Below, in pieces: positions 51,079 to 59,748 of a stretch of 64,000 nucleotides of DNA. The DNA is taken from assembly GCA_947573795.1 (NCBI GenBank), contig CANPHE010000003.1, positions 1 to 64,000 on the forward strand. The letters run 5' to 3'. The notes under the pieces are model-generated. The model saw nothing but the letters and a program-made list of their open reading frames with translations, did no database searches and was not told the DNA's origin. Source of the stretch: an uncultured Alistipes sp. (lineage in GTDB: Bacteria; Bacteroidota; Bacteroidia; Bacteroidales; Rikenellaceae). Position numbers and translations under genes: made by a program. How positions within the stretch are numbered: position 1 is the stretch's first letter; every line of letters begins with the position of its first letter.

Positions 51079-52197
51079 ATGACAACGATACGACCCAAAC
51101 GTATTATTTTATCGGGCGGCGGCACGGGCGGCCATATCTACCCCGCCGTGGCGGTCGCCGAGGCGCTGAAACGACGCCTGGGCGACGACGTGGAACTGCT
51201 TTTCGTCGGCGCCGAGGGTAAAATGGAGATGGAGAAGGTGCCCGCCCTGGGCTACCGCATCGTCGGGCTGCCCATCGCCGGACTGCAACGACGCCTGGAC
51301 TGGCATAACCTGCTGGTTCCTTTCAAGGTGCTGCGGTCGATCCGGCTGGCCCGGCGCACGATCCGCACGTTCGGAGCCGATGCGGTCGTCGGATTCGGCG
51401 GCTACGCGAGCGCCCCGGTGCTGTGGGCCGCGCAGCGCATGGGAGTCCCGACGCTCATCCAGGAGCAGAACTCCTACGCCGGCGTGACGAACAAAATCCT
51501 GGCCCGCCGCGCGAAACGCATCTGCACGGCCTACGAAGGAATGGAACGCTTCTTCCCTGCGGAGAAGATCACCCTCACGGGCAATCCCCTGCGGGGCCGC
51601 TTCTCGAAAGAGGGCGCCGACCACACCGAGGCCCTCGCCCACTACGGATTCACGGCCGAACGCCCCGTGGTGCTGGTCGTCGGAGGATCGCTCGGAACCC
51701 GCTCGCTGAACGAGATGATGAAGACCTGGATCGCATCGCTCGACGGCGCACAGGCTCCCGTGCAGGTGATCTGGCAGACCGGGAAATATTACGAACGCGA
51801 GATGCGCGCATTTCTTGCCGAACACCCCACGCCGGGCATCTGGCAGGGGGCCTTCATCGAGCGCATGGACCTGGCCTATGCGGCCGCCGACCTGGTGATC
51901 TCGCGCAGCGGCGCGGGAACCGTTTCGGAACTGTGCCTCGTAGCCAAACCGGTGCTGTTCGTCCCCTCGCCCAACGTCGCGGAGGATCACCAGACCCAGA
52001 ACGCCCTGGCGTTGGAGCGCCACGGCGCCGCGGCGATCGTACGCGATGCCGCATGCCGCACCGAGGCGATGCCGCGGGCCTTGGAGCTGCTCGCCGACCC
52101 CGAAGCGCTCGCCGCCATGAGCCGCAACCTCGAAGCGCTGGCCCGCCCCCGGGCCGCGGAGGATATCGTGGACGAAATCATGAAGATAATTCGCTAA
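51079..52197 (+). CDS. murG: UDP-GlcNAc:lipid I GlcNAc transferase
   Basis: A 372-residue peripheral membrane glycosyltransferase that turns lipid I into lipid II. The diagnostic N-terminal motif GGTGGHIYPA is followed by VGFGGYASAPVLWAA and IQEQNSYAGVTNK. The C-terminal donor site has SRSGAGTVSEL and VPSPNVAEDHQTQNA. Standard length. It opens the peptidoglycan/division block; murD and ftsW, which usually precede it, are absent, and comM lies upstream instead (34 bp). Confidence 0.96.
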   Translation: MTTIRPKRIILSGGGTGGHIYPAVAVAEALKRRLGDDVELLFVGAEGKMEMEKVPALGYRIVGLPIAGLQRRLDWHNLLVPFKVLRSIRLARRTIRTFGADAVVGFGGYASAPVLWAAQRMGVPTLIQEQNSYAGVTNKILARRAKRICTAYEGMERFFPAEKITLTGNPLRGRFSKEGADHTEALAHYGFTAERPVVLVVGGSLGTRSLNEMMKTWIASLDGAQAPVQVIWQTGKYYEREMRAFLAEHPTPGIWQGAFIERMDLAYAAADLVISRSGAGTVSELCLVAKPVLFVPSPNVAEDHQTQNALALERHGAAAIVRDAACRTEAMPRALELLADPEALAAMSRNLEALARPRAAEDIVDEIMKIIR

Positions 52198-52202
52198 ACG
52201 AC

Positions 52203-53597
52203 ATGGAGTTTCAAAATATCTACTTCCTGGGCATCGGCGGCATCGGCATGAGCGCCTTGGCCCGTTATTTCCTGCACGAAGGCAAATCCGTCGCCGGATA
52301 CGACCGCACCGAATCGTCGCTCACCGACGCCCTCGCGGCCGAAGGCGCCGCGATCCATTACGAGGACGATGTGCGGCTGATCCCCGCGGCATTCCTCGAT
52401 CCCGAGCGCACGATGGTGGTCTACACTCCCGCCGTGCCGCACGACCACAGCGAATACCGCTACTTCGTCGATCGCGGATTCCGCGTCGAGAAGCGTTCGC
52501 AGATGTTGGGACACCTCGCCGCGGGAAAATACGTCATGGCCGTGGCGGGCACCCACGGCAAAACGACCACCTCGACCCTCGTGGCATGGCTCAACCGAGG
52601 CCTTACGGGCGGCGGTTCGGCCTTCCTGGGAGGGCTCTCGAAGAATTTCGGCGGCAACCTGGTGCTGGGCGACGGCAAGCGGCTGGCGGTCGAAGCCGAC
52701 GAATTCGACCGCTCGTTCCTGCGCCTCTACCCCGACGTGGCGGTGGTCACCTCGGCCGATGCCGACCACCTGGACATCTACGGCACCCACGAAGCGGTGA
52801 AGGAGGCCTTCTCGCAATTCGTGGGGCAGATCCGCGAGGGAGGCTCCCTCATCATCAAACAGGGGGTGGATATCCGCATCGACAATCCTCGGATCACGGT
52901 CTACCGCTATGCCTACGACACCCCGTGCGACTTCTACGCCTGCGACATCCGCCTGACGGAGGGCGGCCGCTACCGCTTCGGCATCGTGACGCCCGACGGG
53001 ACGATCGCCGACTGCACGTTGGGCGTCCCCGGGTGGGTCAATATCGAAAACGCCGTCGCGGCCGTCGCCTCGGTGTGGTGCGCGGCACGCGCCGAGGGCA
53101 CAGCGCTCGATCGCGACCGGCTGCGCGAGGCGCTGGCCTCCTTCTCGGGCGTCAAGCGGCGTTTCGATTTCTACCTCAACACCCCGCAGCAGGTCTATAT
53201 GGACGACTACGCCCACCATCCGCGCGAACTGGCCGCCACGCTCGCCTCCGTGAAGGGCATGTTCCCCGGGCGACGCGTCACGGCCCTCTTCCAGCCCCAC
53301 CTCTACACCCGCACGCGCGACCTCTACCGCGAATTCGCCGAAGCGCTTTCTCAGGCCGACGAGGCGGTGCTGCTGCCGATCTACCCCGCCCGCGAGGAGC
53401 CCATCCCCGGCATCGAGTCGGAGATCATCGCCGAGCGGATCACCGTGCCGTGCCGCATCGTGCCGCGCGAGGCGCTGGCCGAGACCGTCGCGGCGATGGA
53501 TACCGACGTGGTTATCAGCTTCGGCGCCGGGAACATCGACGCCTGCTGCGAGGCGATCGCCGAGAAGCTGCGCCGTAAACAGGAATCGAACCGCTGA
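52203..53597 (+). CDS. murC: UDP-N-acetylmuramate:L-alanine ligase
   Basis: A 464-residue cytoplasmic Mur ligase adding the first amino acid of the stem peptide. The N-terminal UDP-binding motif is FLGIGGIGMSALARYF, the ATP loop AGTHGKTTTSTLVA, then VEADEFDRSF, and the C-terminal YMDDYAHHPRELAATL, all typical of MurC. The ATG at 52203 is 5 bp after the murG stop. Normal length. Confidence 0.96.
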   Translation: MEFQNIYFLGIGGIGMSALARYFLHEGKSVAGYDRTESSLTDALAAEGAAIHYEDDVRLIPAAFLDPERTMVVYTPAVPHDHSEYRYFVDRGFRVEKRSQMLGHLAAGKYVMAVAGTHGKTTTSTLVAWLNRGLTGGGSAFLGGLSKNFGGNLVLGDGKRLAVEADEFDRSFLRLYPDVAVVTSADADHLDIYGTHEAVKEAFSQFVGQIREGGSLIIKQGVDIRIDNPRITVYRYAYDTPCDFYACDIRLTEGGRYRFGIVTPDGTIADCTLGVPGWVNIENAVAAVASVWCAARAEGTALDRDRLREALASFSGVKRRFDFYLNTPQQVYMDDYAHHPRELAATLASVKGMFPGRRVTALFQPHLYTRTRDLYREFAEALSQADEAVLLPIYPAREEPIPGIESEIIAERITVPCRIVPREALAETVAAMDTDVVISFGAGNIDACCEAIAEKLRRKQESNR

Positions 53598-53620
53598 AAC
53601 CCATAAACCCCGATCCGGTC

Positions 53621-54736
53621 TTGAAACCTTCACTCCGATATGCGCTCAACGGCCTCCTGTGGGGGGCTGCCGCCTGCTACGTCCTCTACGCCGCCTCGAA
53701 GGCCCGCGGACGGCGGGCGGACCGGCGCGTCGAACGGCTCACGATCGAGGTGGCGGACAGCTCGTCGCACGGCCACCTGGTGACGGGCACCCGCGTGCGC
53801 GAATGGATTTCGGCGAGCGGAATTCCCACGATCGGCACGGCAGTTGATGCGGTGGATCTGTCGGGTATCGAGCAGGTGATCGCCCGCAACGGATTCGTAG
53901 ACAAAGCGGTCGCATACGTCGTCCATTCGGGCGAACTGCGCATCGTCATCCGCCAGCGCAAGCCCGTCGTGCGGCTGCTGACCGACGGCCTGAACCACTA
54001 CGTCACGGCCGAAGGCTACGTCTTCGCGGCACCCGCGGCCTCGTCGCTCTACGTCCCGGTGGTGACGGGCTCCTACCGTCCGCCCTTCCCGGCCGGACAT
54101 ACGGGCCCGGTCCTCGCGCATATCGAAACCGAAAAGCGCAAACTCGACGTGCGCATCGAGAAGCTCGAACGCGAAAAATACCCGCTCTACGAACAGGAGC
54201 GGAAAACCGACCGCGAATATGCCGAGGGGCGCCGCATGATCTCCCGGCAGACGAAGCGTCACGGCATCCTTTTTTGGAAAGAGCCCGACACGCTCTACAA
54301 GCTGCGACGCAAACAGTTGCAGGAGGAGCGCAAGCGTCTGCGCCGCGACTACCGCTACAAACTGCGGCAGATCGACGGCCGGATCGAACATATCGCCCGG
54401 CAACAGGAGCAAGTCGTGCGGCAACAAAAAAAGTTGGAGAAAAGCTACGAAGATTTCATGAAACTCCTTACCTTTGTGGAGTACGTCGAAAAAGACGATT
54501 TCTGGAGGTCGGAAGTGGTGCAGATCACCGCCCGAACGACCCCCAGCGGCGCTTTGGAGGTGGACCTCATCCCCCGCAGCGGCCGCTTCGTCGTCCGCTT
54601 CGGCCGGTTGGAGCGCTTCGATGAGAAATTCGACAAGCTGCTGCGGTTCTACCGCGGCGGCCTTTCGCGTCTCGGATGGGACGTCTACCGGTCGATCGAC
54701 ATCCGTTTCGACGGACAGGTGGTTTGCAGGAAATAA
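53621..54736 (+). CDS. ftsQ: Cell division protein FtsQ with a large coiled-coil insertion
   Basis: A 371-residue single-pass membrane protein identified by position (murC-ftsQ-ftsA-ftsZ) and layout. It has an N-terminal membrane segment (about 10-25), a POTRA-like region (about 38-112: LTIEVADSSSHGHLVTGTRV, GFVDKAVAYVVHSGELRIVI) and FtsQ-type RQRKPVVRLL. The domain is then interrupted by residues about 165-277, a highly charged Glu/Lys/Arg helical stretch, before the beta domain resumes (YVEKDDFWRSEVVQITARTT ... LRFYRGGLSRLGWDVYRSID). The start is TTG at 53621; no in-frame ATG is nearby. Canonical FtsQ is about 250-280 aa. Confidence 0.88.
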   Translation: MKPSLRYALNGLLWGAAACYVLYAASKARGRRADRRVERLTIEVADSSSHGHLVTGTRVREWISASGIPTIGTAVDAVDLSGIEQVIARNGFVDKAVAYVVHSGELRIVIRQRKPVVRLLTDGLNHYVTAEGYVFAAPAASSLYVPVVTGSYRPPFPAGHTGPVLAHIETEKRKLDVRIEKLEREKYPLYEQERKTDREYAEGRRMISRQTKRHGILFWKEPDTLYKLRRKQLQEERKRLRRDYRYKLRQIDGRIEHIARQQEQVVRQQKKLEKSYEDFMKLLTFVEYVEKDDFWRSEVVQITARTTPSGALEVDLIPRSGRFVVRFGRLERFDEKFDKLLRFYRGGLSRLGWDVYRSIDIRFDGQVVCRK

Positions 54737-54754
54737 CCAGGCAATTATACGAAC

Positions 54755-56287
54755 GTGGAAAGAAAGAATTATACCGTAGCCGTCGATTTGGGATCGTCGT
54801 CCGTCGTCGTCGCCGTAGGAGCGAAAAAGCCCGACGGCCCGATGGAGGTGATCTCCGTAATCTCGAAGCCGGTCGAGGGAGTCGCAGCCGGCAGAATCGA
54901 AAACATCGAACTGGTGGGCAACGCCATCCGCGACGCGGTGGCGGAGACCGAGAACGCACTCGGCATCCGCATTTCGGAGGCTTACGCAGGCATTTCGGGC
55001 GAATTCGTCCGCTGCGCCCGGCATACCGACCACGTTTTCGTCTACGACCCGCAGAACGGTGTGGCGCAGCGCGACGTCGATGCGCTGTTCGACCGCATGC
55101 GCAACGTCCAGGCTCCCGACGACGAAACGATCATGGAGCGCATCCCCCAGAACTACGTGGTGGACGACAACCAGGAGGTGCGCAACCCCGTGGGATCGTT
55201 CGGCAAGAAACTTTCCTCGACCTTCAATTTCATCCTCTGCCTCAAGACGCCCATCCAGCGGCTCGACATGGCCTTCAAACGCATCGGCATCCGGATGCTG
55301 GGCGTCTTTCCCGACGCCCTGGCGACGGCCGAATCGGTGCTGCTGCCCGACGAGAAGGAGGAGGGCGCCGTCGTGGTGGACCTCGGCGGCGGCGTGACGG
55401 ACGTAACGGTCTACTACCGCAACGTCGTGCGCTATATCGCCTCGATTCCGATGGGCGCCTCGGCTATCAACCGCGATATCCGGACGATGAGCGTCCCCGA
55501 AAAGCACGTCGAAAGCCTCAAATGCAAATACGGTTCGGCCGTGGCCGAACTCGCCCCCGAAGACAAACTCATCCGCGTGAACGGCCGTACGGCGCGCGAA
55601 GCGAAGGATATCCTGCTGCGCAACCTCGCCACGGTGATCGAAGCGCGCGCCACGGATATCGCCGAGTTCGTGCTCCAGGAGATTCGCGACTCGGGATATG
55701 CCGGGAAACTGGCTTACGGCATCGTGCTGACCGGCGGTTCGGCCAAGCTGAAGGATATCGACGAACTGTTCCGCCGCGTAACGGGCATGGAGGTTCGTAT
55801 CGCATCGCCCGAAACGGGCATCGCCGAGGAATCGAAGGAGTCGGTAGCCGACCCGGCCTATGCCGCCGTGACGGGCATCCTGCTCAAAGGGGCCGAACAG
55901 GGTTACTGCGCCGTGATGGAGCGGCCCGCGGCAGAACGGCCTGCGGAGGTCCGCACGGCTCCGCAACCCGCCTTCGCCGAACCGCGGACCGCACGTCCCG
56001 CGGCGGAACCGCGACGCACCTTCACGCCGCCGCAGCCGCAACCCGTGCCGGAATTCCGCCACGTACCGCCCCGCTACCCCCAGCAGCCCGCCCCGCAACC
56101 GGAAATTCCCGCGGAGCAGCCCGAAACCGAGACCCCCGCTCCTTCGACCGAAGCACGCACGCAGGCCCCCGAAACGCCCGCTGCGGAACCGACACGGCGC
56201 AAACGCGGCTGGGGCAGCATCATCCAATCCACGATCGACAAAATCAACAAGAGTTTCTCGCCCGACGGTGCGGACGAGGAGATCTGA
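54755..56287 (+). CDS. ftsA: Cell division protein FtsA
   Basis: A 510-residue actin-like protein that tethers FtsZ to the membrane. The first phosphate motif is AVDLGSSSVVVAVG (9-22), the second is VVVDLGGGVTDVTVYYR, and the adenosine region is GIVLTGGSAKLKDIDEL. After residue about 390 comes a roughly 90-residue Pro/Ala/Glu-rich linker and a terminal amphipathic helix (GWGSIIQSTIDKINKSFS), the membrane-targeting sequence. The long linker is longer than in E. coli FtsA (420 aa). It starts with GTG at 54755, 18 bp after ftsQ. Confidence 0.95.
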   Translation: MERKNYTVAVDLGSSSVVVAVGAKKPDGPMEVISVISKPVEGVAAGRIENIELVGNAIRDAVAETENALGIRISEAYAGISGEFVRCARHTDHVFVYDPQNGVAQRDVDALFDRMRNVQAPDDETIMERIPQNYVVDDNQEVRNPVGSFGKKLSSTFNFILCLKTPIQRLDMAFKRIGIRMLGVFPDALATAESVLLPDEKEEGAVVVDLGGGVTDVTVYYRNVVRYIASIPMGASAINRDIRTMSVPEKHVESLKCKYGSAVAELAPEDKLIRVNGRTAREAKDILLRNLATVIEARATDIAEFVLQEIRDSGYAGKLAYGIVLTGGSAKLKDIDELFRRVTGMEVRIASPETGIAEESKESVADPAYAAVTGILLKGAEQGYCAVMERPAAERPAEVRTAPQPAFAEPRTARPAAEPRRTFTPPQPQPVPEFRHVPPRYPQQPAPQPEIPAEQPETETPAPSTEARTQAPETPAAEPTRRKRGWGSIIQSTIDKINKSFSPDGADEEI

Positions 56288-56374
56288 TCCGGACAGGGAG
56301 GGCGCGAGAGAGGTAGGAAGCGGTGCTATTCACCGGACCGCCCTGCGCCCGGTCCCACGCAAAGAAACGAAGCT

Positions 56375-57694
56375 ATGACAGATGAATTGATATCGGAAAT
56401 CAAGGCCCCGCGCACGGACGGGTCGATCATCTCGGTGATCGGCGTCGGCGGTGCGGGCGGCAATGCCGTGAACCACATGTGGAACCTCGGAATCCGGGGC
56501 GTGTCGTTCATGGTCTGCAACACCGACCAGCAAGCGCTGGACAAAAGCCCCGTCGAGCGGAAAATCCGCCTCGGCAGCGAAGGCCTCGGCGCCGGAAACG
56601 ACCCCGAAAACGGACGTCGCGCCGCCGTGGAGACGCTGCCCGAAATCCGGCAGGTGCTCGAACAGGCCGGCACGCGCATGATCTTCATCACGGCCGGAAT
56701 GGGCGGCGGCACGGGTACGGGCGCTTCGCCCGTGATCGCGAAGCTGGCCAAGGAGATGGGACTGCTGACCGTGGCGATCGTCACTTCGCCGCTGGCCGTC
56801 GAGGGCAAAATCCGCTACGAACAGGCGTTCCGCGGCATCGAGGAGCTGCGTCAGAACGTCGATTCGCTGCTGATTATCAACAACGAAAATATCCTGGAAA
56901 TCTACGGACGGCTCTCGCTCAAGCAGGCTTTCGGCAAGGCCGACGACATTCTGGCCTCGGCAGCGAAGGGCATCGCCGAGATCATCACCGTCGAAAGCGA
57001 CCTGGTAAACGTCGACTTCGCCGATGTTTCGAAGGTGATGCGCGACAGCGGCCGCGCCCACATGGCCGTAGCCACGGCCGAAGGCGACAACCGCGCCGAA
57101 GCGGTCGCCGAAGCATCGCTGCGCTCGCCGCTGCTCGACCACAACCTGATTTCGGGAGCCAAAAATATCCTGCTCAACATTTCGGTCTCGAACGCCGAGG
57201 AGCTCATGTACGAGGAGGTGGTGCATATTCTGGAGTATATCCAGGCCCACGCCAGCGTACAGGGCGAGGACGGCACGATCCACAACGCCAACATCATCTG
57301 GGGTACGAGCGAGAAACCGCAGCTGGGCAACTCGATCGAACTGGTCGTCGTCGCCACGGGATTCGAAGGCGACCCGGCCGAGGAAATCCGAAAACCGATC
57401 GTTCCGACCCGCATCGCGGCGGAGCCCCTCCGTGAGCAGCCCGCCCCCGTGCTGGAGCCCATCAAGCCCGCAGCACCCGCGCGCCCGACCCCCCGCCCTG
57501 TCGAGCAGGTCGTGCTGGGCGGCAAATCGACGCGCTACAACAACATCGAACTGCTCCTGGCCAAGCCGGCCTACCAGTCGCGCAACTCGAAGTTCATCGT
57601 GCAGCTTCCCGGAGGCCGCAAAGAGGTCCTGCGCGATGAATCGACCGAGGCGCAACCGCCCAAGACGGACCGCAACGGCTCGTTATTCGATTAG
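56375..57694 (+). CDS. ftsZ: Cell division protein FtsZ
   Basis: A 439-residue tubulin homologue forming the Z-ring. GTP-binding GVGGAGGNAVNHM (23-35), the tubulin signature GGGTGTG (110-116) and T7-loop VDFADVSKVM are intact. After the GTPase core (about 320) comes a Pro-rich linker and a C-terminal segment with IELLLAKPAYQSRN, which resembles the EPAYxRRN motif I recall from Bacteroidetes FtsZ. It probably binds FtsA in place of the E. coli DIPAFLRRQ tail. It begins 87 bp after ftsA. Confidence 0.96.
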   Translation: MTDELISEIKAPRTDGSIISVIGVGGAGGNAVNHMWNLGIRGVSFMVCNTDQQALDKSPVERKIRLGSEGLGAGNDPENGRRAAVETLPEIRQVLEQAGTRMIFITAGMGGGTGTGASPVIAKLAKEMGLLTVAIVTSPLAVEGKIRYEQAFRGIEELRQNVDSLLIINNENILEIYGRLSLKQAFGKADDILASAAKGIAEIITVESDLVNVDFADVSKVMRDSGRAHMAVATAEGDNRAEAVAEASLRSPLLDHNLISGAKNILLNISVSNAEELMYEEVVHILEYIQAHASVQGEDGTIHNANIIWGTSEKPQLGNSIELVVVATGFEGDPAEEIRKPIVPTRIAAEPLREQPAPVLEPIKPAAPARPTPRPVEQVVLGGKSTRYNNIELLLAKPAYQSRNSKFIVQLPGGRKEVLRDESTEAQPPKTDRNGSLFD

Positions 57695-57710
57695 ATAATC
57701 CGCTGACGAC

Positions 57711-58991
57711 TTGGAAAACACACTACCCTGGATCACGATCGGCCATTTCACGCCCGCCATCGCCGCGCTTTGCGCGGTGACACTGGTGCTGCTGTGCCTT
57801 TCGGCGCTCGTCTCGGGCGCCGAGACGTCGTTTTTCTCGCTCTCGCACAACGACGTGCGGACGCTGCGCGAACGCAATACCCCCTCGGCTTCGACCGTAT
57901 TGCGGCTGTTGACGGACGTCGACCTGCTGCTGGCGACGATCCTGGTGGTGAACAACTTAGTGAACGTTTGCATCACGATTCTCACGGCCCGGATCGTCGA
58001 TGCGCTGTTTACGTTCCAGCGTTTCGAGTTCCTGTTCAAGACCGTACTCGTGACGTTCCTGTTACTGCTTTTCGGCGAGGTATTGCCCAAAGTGCTGGCA
58101 CAAACGGCCCCCATGCGCTTCGCCTCGCTGGTGGCCCGGCCGCTGACGGTGCTGCGGTGGTTGTTCTACCCGCTCTCCTACGTCCTCGTACGCATGAGCA
58201 GCCGCATCAGCGAAAAGGCTTCGCACCGGAGCGAAATTTCGCTCGACGAGCTGGCCGACGCCGTGGACATGACCCAAACCGCATCGCCCGAGGAGCACGG
58301 CATGCTCTCGGGAATCGTCAACTTCGTGAACACCGAGGTCCAGGAGATCATGAAACCCCGCGTGGACATCACGGCCCTCGAACTCACGGCCGACTACGAG
58401 ACCGTGAAGCGGACGATCATCGAAGCGGGATTCTCGCGCATCCCCGTCTACGACGAGGATGTGGACAATATCCGCGGCACGCTCTACGTCAAGGACCTGC
58501 TGCCCTACATCAACCACGGCAACGAATTCGGCTGGCAGCAGCTCATCCGCAAACCCTATTTCGTCCCCGAGCACAAGAAGATCAACGACCTGCTGGCCGA
58601 CTTCCAGGCGCAGCAGATCCACATGGCGATCGTCGTCGACGAATACGGCTCGACGCTCGGCCTGGTCTCGCTGGAGGATATCATCGAGGAGATCGTGGGC
58701 GAAATCTCGGACGAGAGCGACAACGACGAATGTTTCTACACGCGCCTCGAAGGGGGCAGCTACCTTTTCGAAGGCAAGACCCATATCGGCGACTTCGAAC
58801 GCATCCTCTCGCTCGACGAGGAGACCTTCTCCGACGTGCGGGGCGAAGCCGAGACGCTCGCCGGGCTGATGCTCGAACTCAAACGCGACTTCCCGCGCAA
58901 GAACGACCAGTTCACGGCCCACGGAATTCGCTTCACGGTTCAAGCCCTGGAGGCCCACCGCATCGACAAAATCCGGGTGGATATCTTATAA
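57711..58991 (+). CDS. gldE: GldE/CorC-type CBS-domain membrane protein
   Basis: A 426-residue protein with a CNNM/DUF21 membrane domain (three to four segments in residues 1-150: LCLSALVSGAETSFFSLSHN, LVTFLLLLFGEVLPKVLA). A tandem CBS pair follows (about 205-325: MKPRVDITALEL, GFSRIPVYDEDVDNIRGTLYVKDLL, IHMAIVVDEYGSTLGLVSLEDIIEEIVGEI), then a C-terminal CorC/HlyC domain. In Flavobacterium GldE supports gliding; in non-gliding Bacteroidales the same gene is kept, probably for ion or lipoprotein homeostasis. The start is TTG at 57711, 16 bp after ftsZ. Confidence 0.9.
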   Translation: MENTLPWITIGHFTPAIAALCAVTLVLLCLSALVSGAETSFFSLSHNDVRTLRERNTPSASTVLRLLTDVDLLLATILVVNNLVNVCITILTARIVDALFTFQRFEFLFKTVLVTFLLLLFGEVLPKVLAQTAPMRFASLVARPLTVLRWLFYPLSYVLVRMSSRISEKASHRSEISLDELADAVDMTQTASPEEHGMLSGIVNFVNTEVQEIMKPRVDITALELTADYETVKRTIIEAGFSRIPVYDEDVDNIRGTLYVKDLLPYINHGNEFGWQQLIRKPYFVPEHKKINDLLADFQAQQIHMAIVVDEYGSTLGLVSLEDIIEEIVGEISDESDNDECFYTRLEGGSYLFEGKTHIGDFERILSLDEETFSDVRGEAETLAGLMLELKRDFPRKNDQFTAHGIRFTVQALEAHRIDKIRVDIL

Positions 58992-59021
58992 AGGAATTCG
59001 CCCGTCCCAAAACCGGCCCCG

Positions 59022-59591
59022 ATGCTCCGCAAACTGATCCTGGAACCGCTCCCGAGCGACCTCCCCTCCTCGGCGTTCGTCACCGAGGCCGAGCGGGCCG
59101 CAGCCGCGGCATTCGGCTCCGCACGCCGTCGCCGGGAGTATCTCGGCTGGCGGGCGATCGTACGGCGCGAACTGGGCCCCGAGGTGCAAATCGGCTACGA
59201 CGTCCTCGGCGCACCGCAGGTCGACTGCCCGGGGGTATATATCGCCGTGGCGCATTGCGAAGGACGGATCGCCGTAGGCATTTCCGACCGGCGTTGCACC
59301 GTGGACATCGAATCCGAAACCCGTGATTTCCGGCGCGCCGCACCGCGCTATCTTTCGAACGAGGAACGTGCCCTGTCGGACGATCCGCTGCTGCCCGCCG
59401 TCGTATGGTGCGCCAAAGAGGCGCTTTACAAATACGCCGGGACACCGGGCACCGATTTGCTGCACGACATCCGCATCCGCAGCGTCGATTTCGCCGCCGG
59501 AACGATCGAAGGCTCCGTCGCGGGGACAGCACCGGTCCGTCTGACGCTGCTGCGCCAGGACGGATACGTCGTAGTATACGGAGGTTTATAA
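59022..59591 (+). CDS. 4'-phosphopantetheinyl transferase superfamily protein
   Basis: A 189-residue Sfp/AcpT-like transferase that attaches the phosphopantetheine arm to carrier proteins. The Mg-binding motif is CTVDIES (Asp95, Glu97) and the second motif is WCAKEALYK (Trp129, Lys132, Glu133). The N-terminal half is short, with GWRAIVRREL near 42-51. The gene follows gldE by 30 bp, the arrangement I associate with Bacteroidetes; the carrier protein it serves is not in the window. Confidence 0.9.
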   Translation: MLRKLILEPLPSDLPSSAFVTEAERAAAAAFGSARRRREYLGWRAIVRRELGPEVQIGYDVLGAPQVDCPGVYIAVAHCEGRIAVGISDRRCTVDIESETRDFRRAAPRYLSNEERALSDDPLLPAVVWCAKEALYKYAGTPGTDLLHDIRIRSVDFAAGTIEGSVAGTAPVRLTLLRQDGYVVVYGGL

Positions 59592-59748
59592 CGTTTCGGG
59601 AAAAACGCGGGCTGAAAGACTGCACAGTTCGCCGTTCCCCGGCGGCGGACTGCCGCTCGCCGAAAGCTCGGGCAATCCTCCGATGACGAACCGCTAAACT
59701 GCTGAAAATGGTTCAAAAATCTTTCCGACCTCGGGCCGAAGACAAGAC
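59592..59748. repeat. Intergenic, palindromic repeat remnants
   Basis: 157 bp between convergent genes. It contains CGGGCTGAAAGACTGCACAG and CCGTTCCCCGGCGGCGGAC, which resemble pieces of the repeat at 13452-13528 but without intact long arms. No gene or clear terminator seen. Confidence 0.45.
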
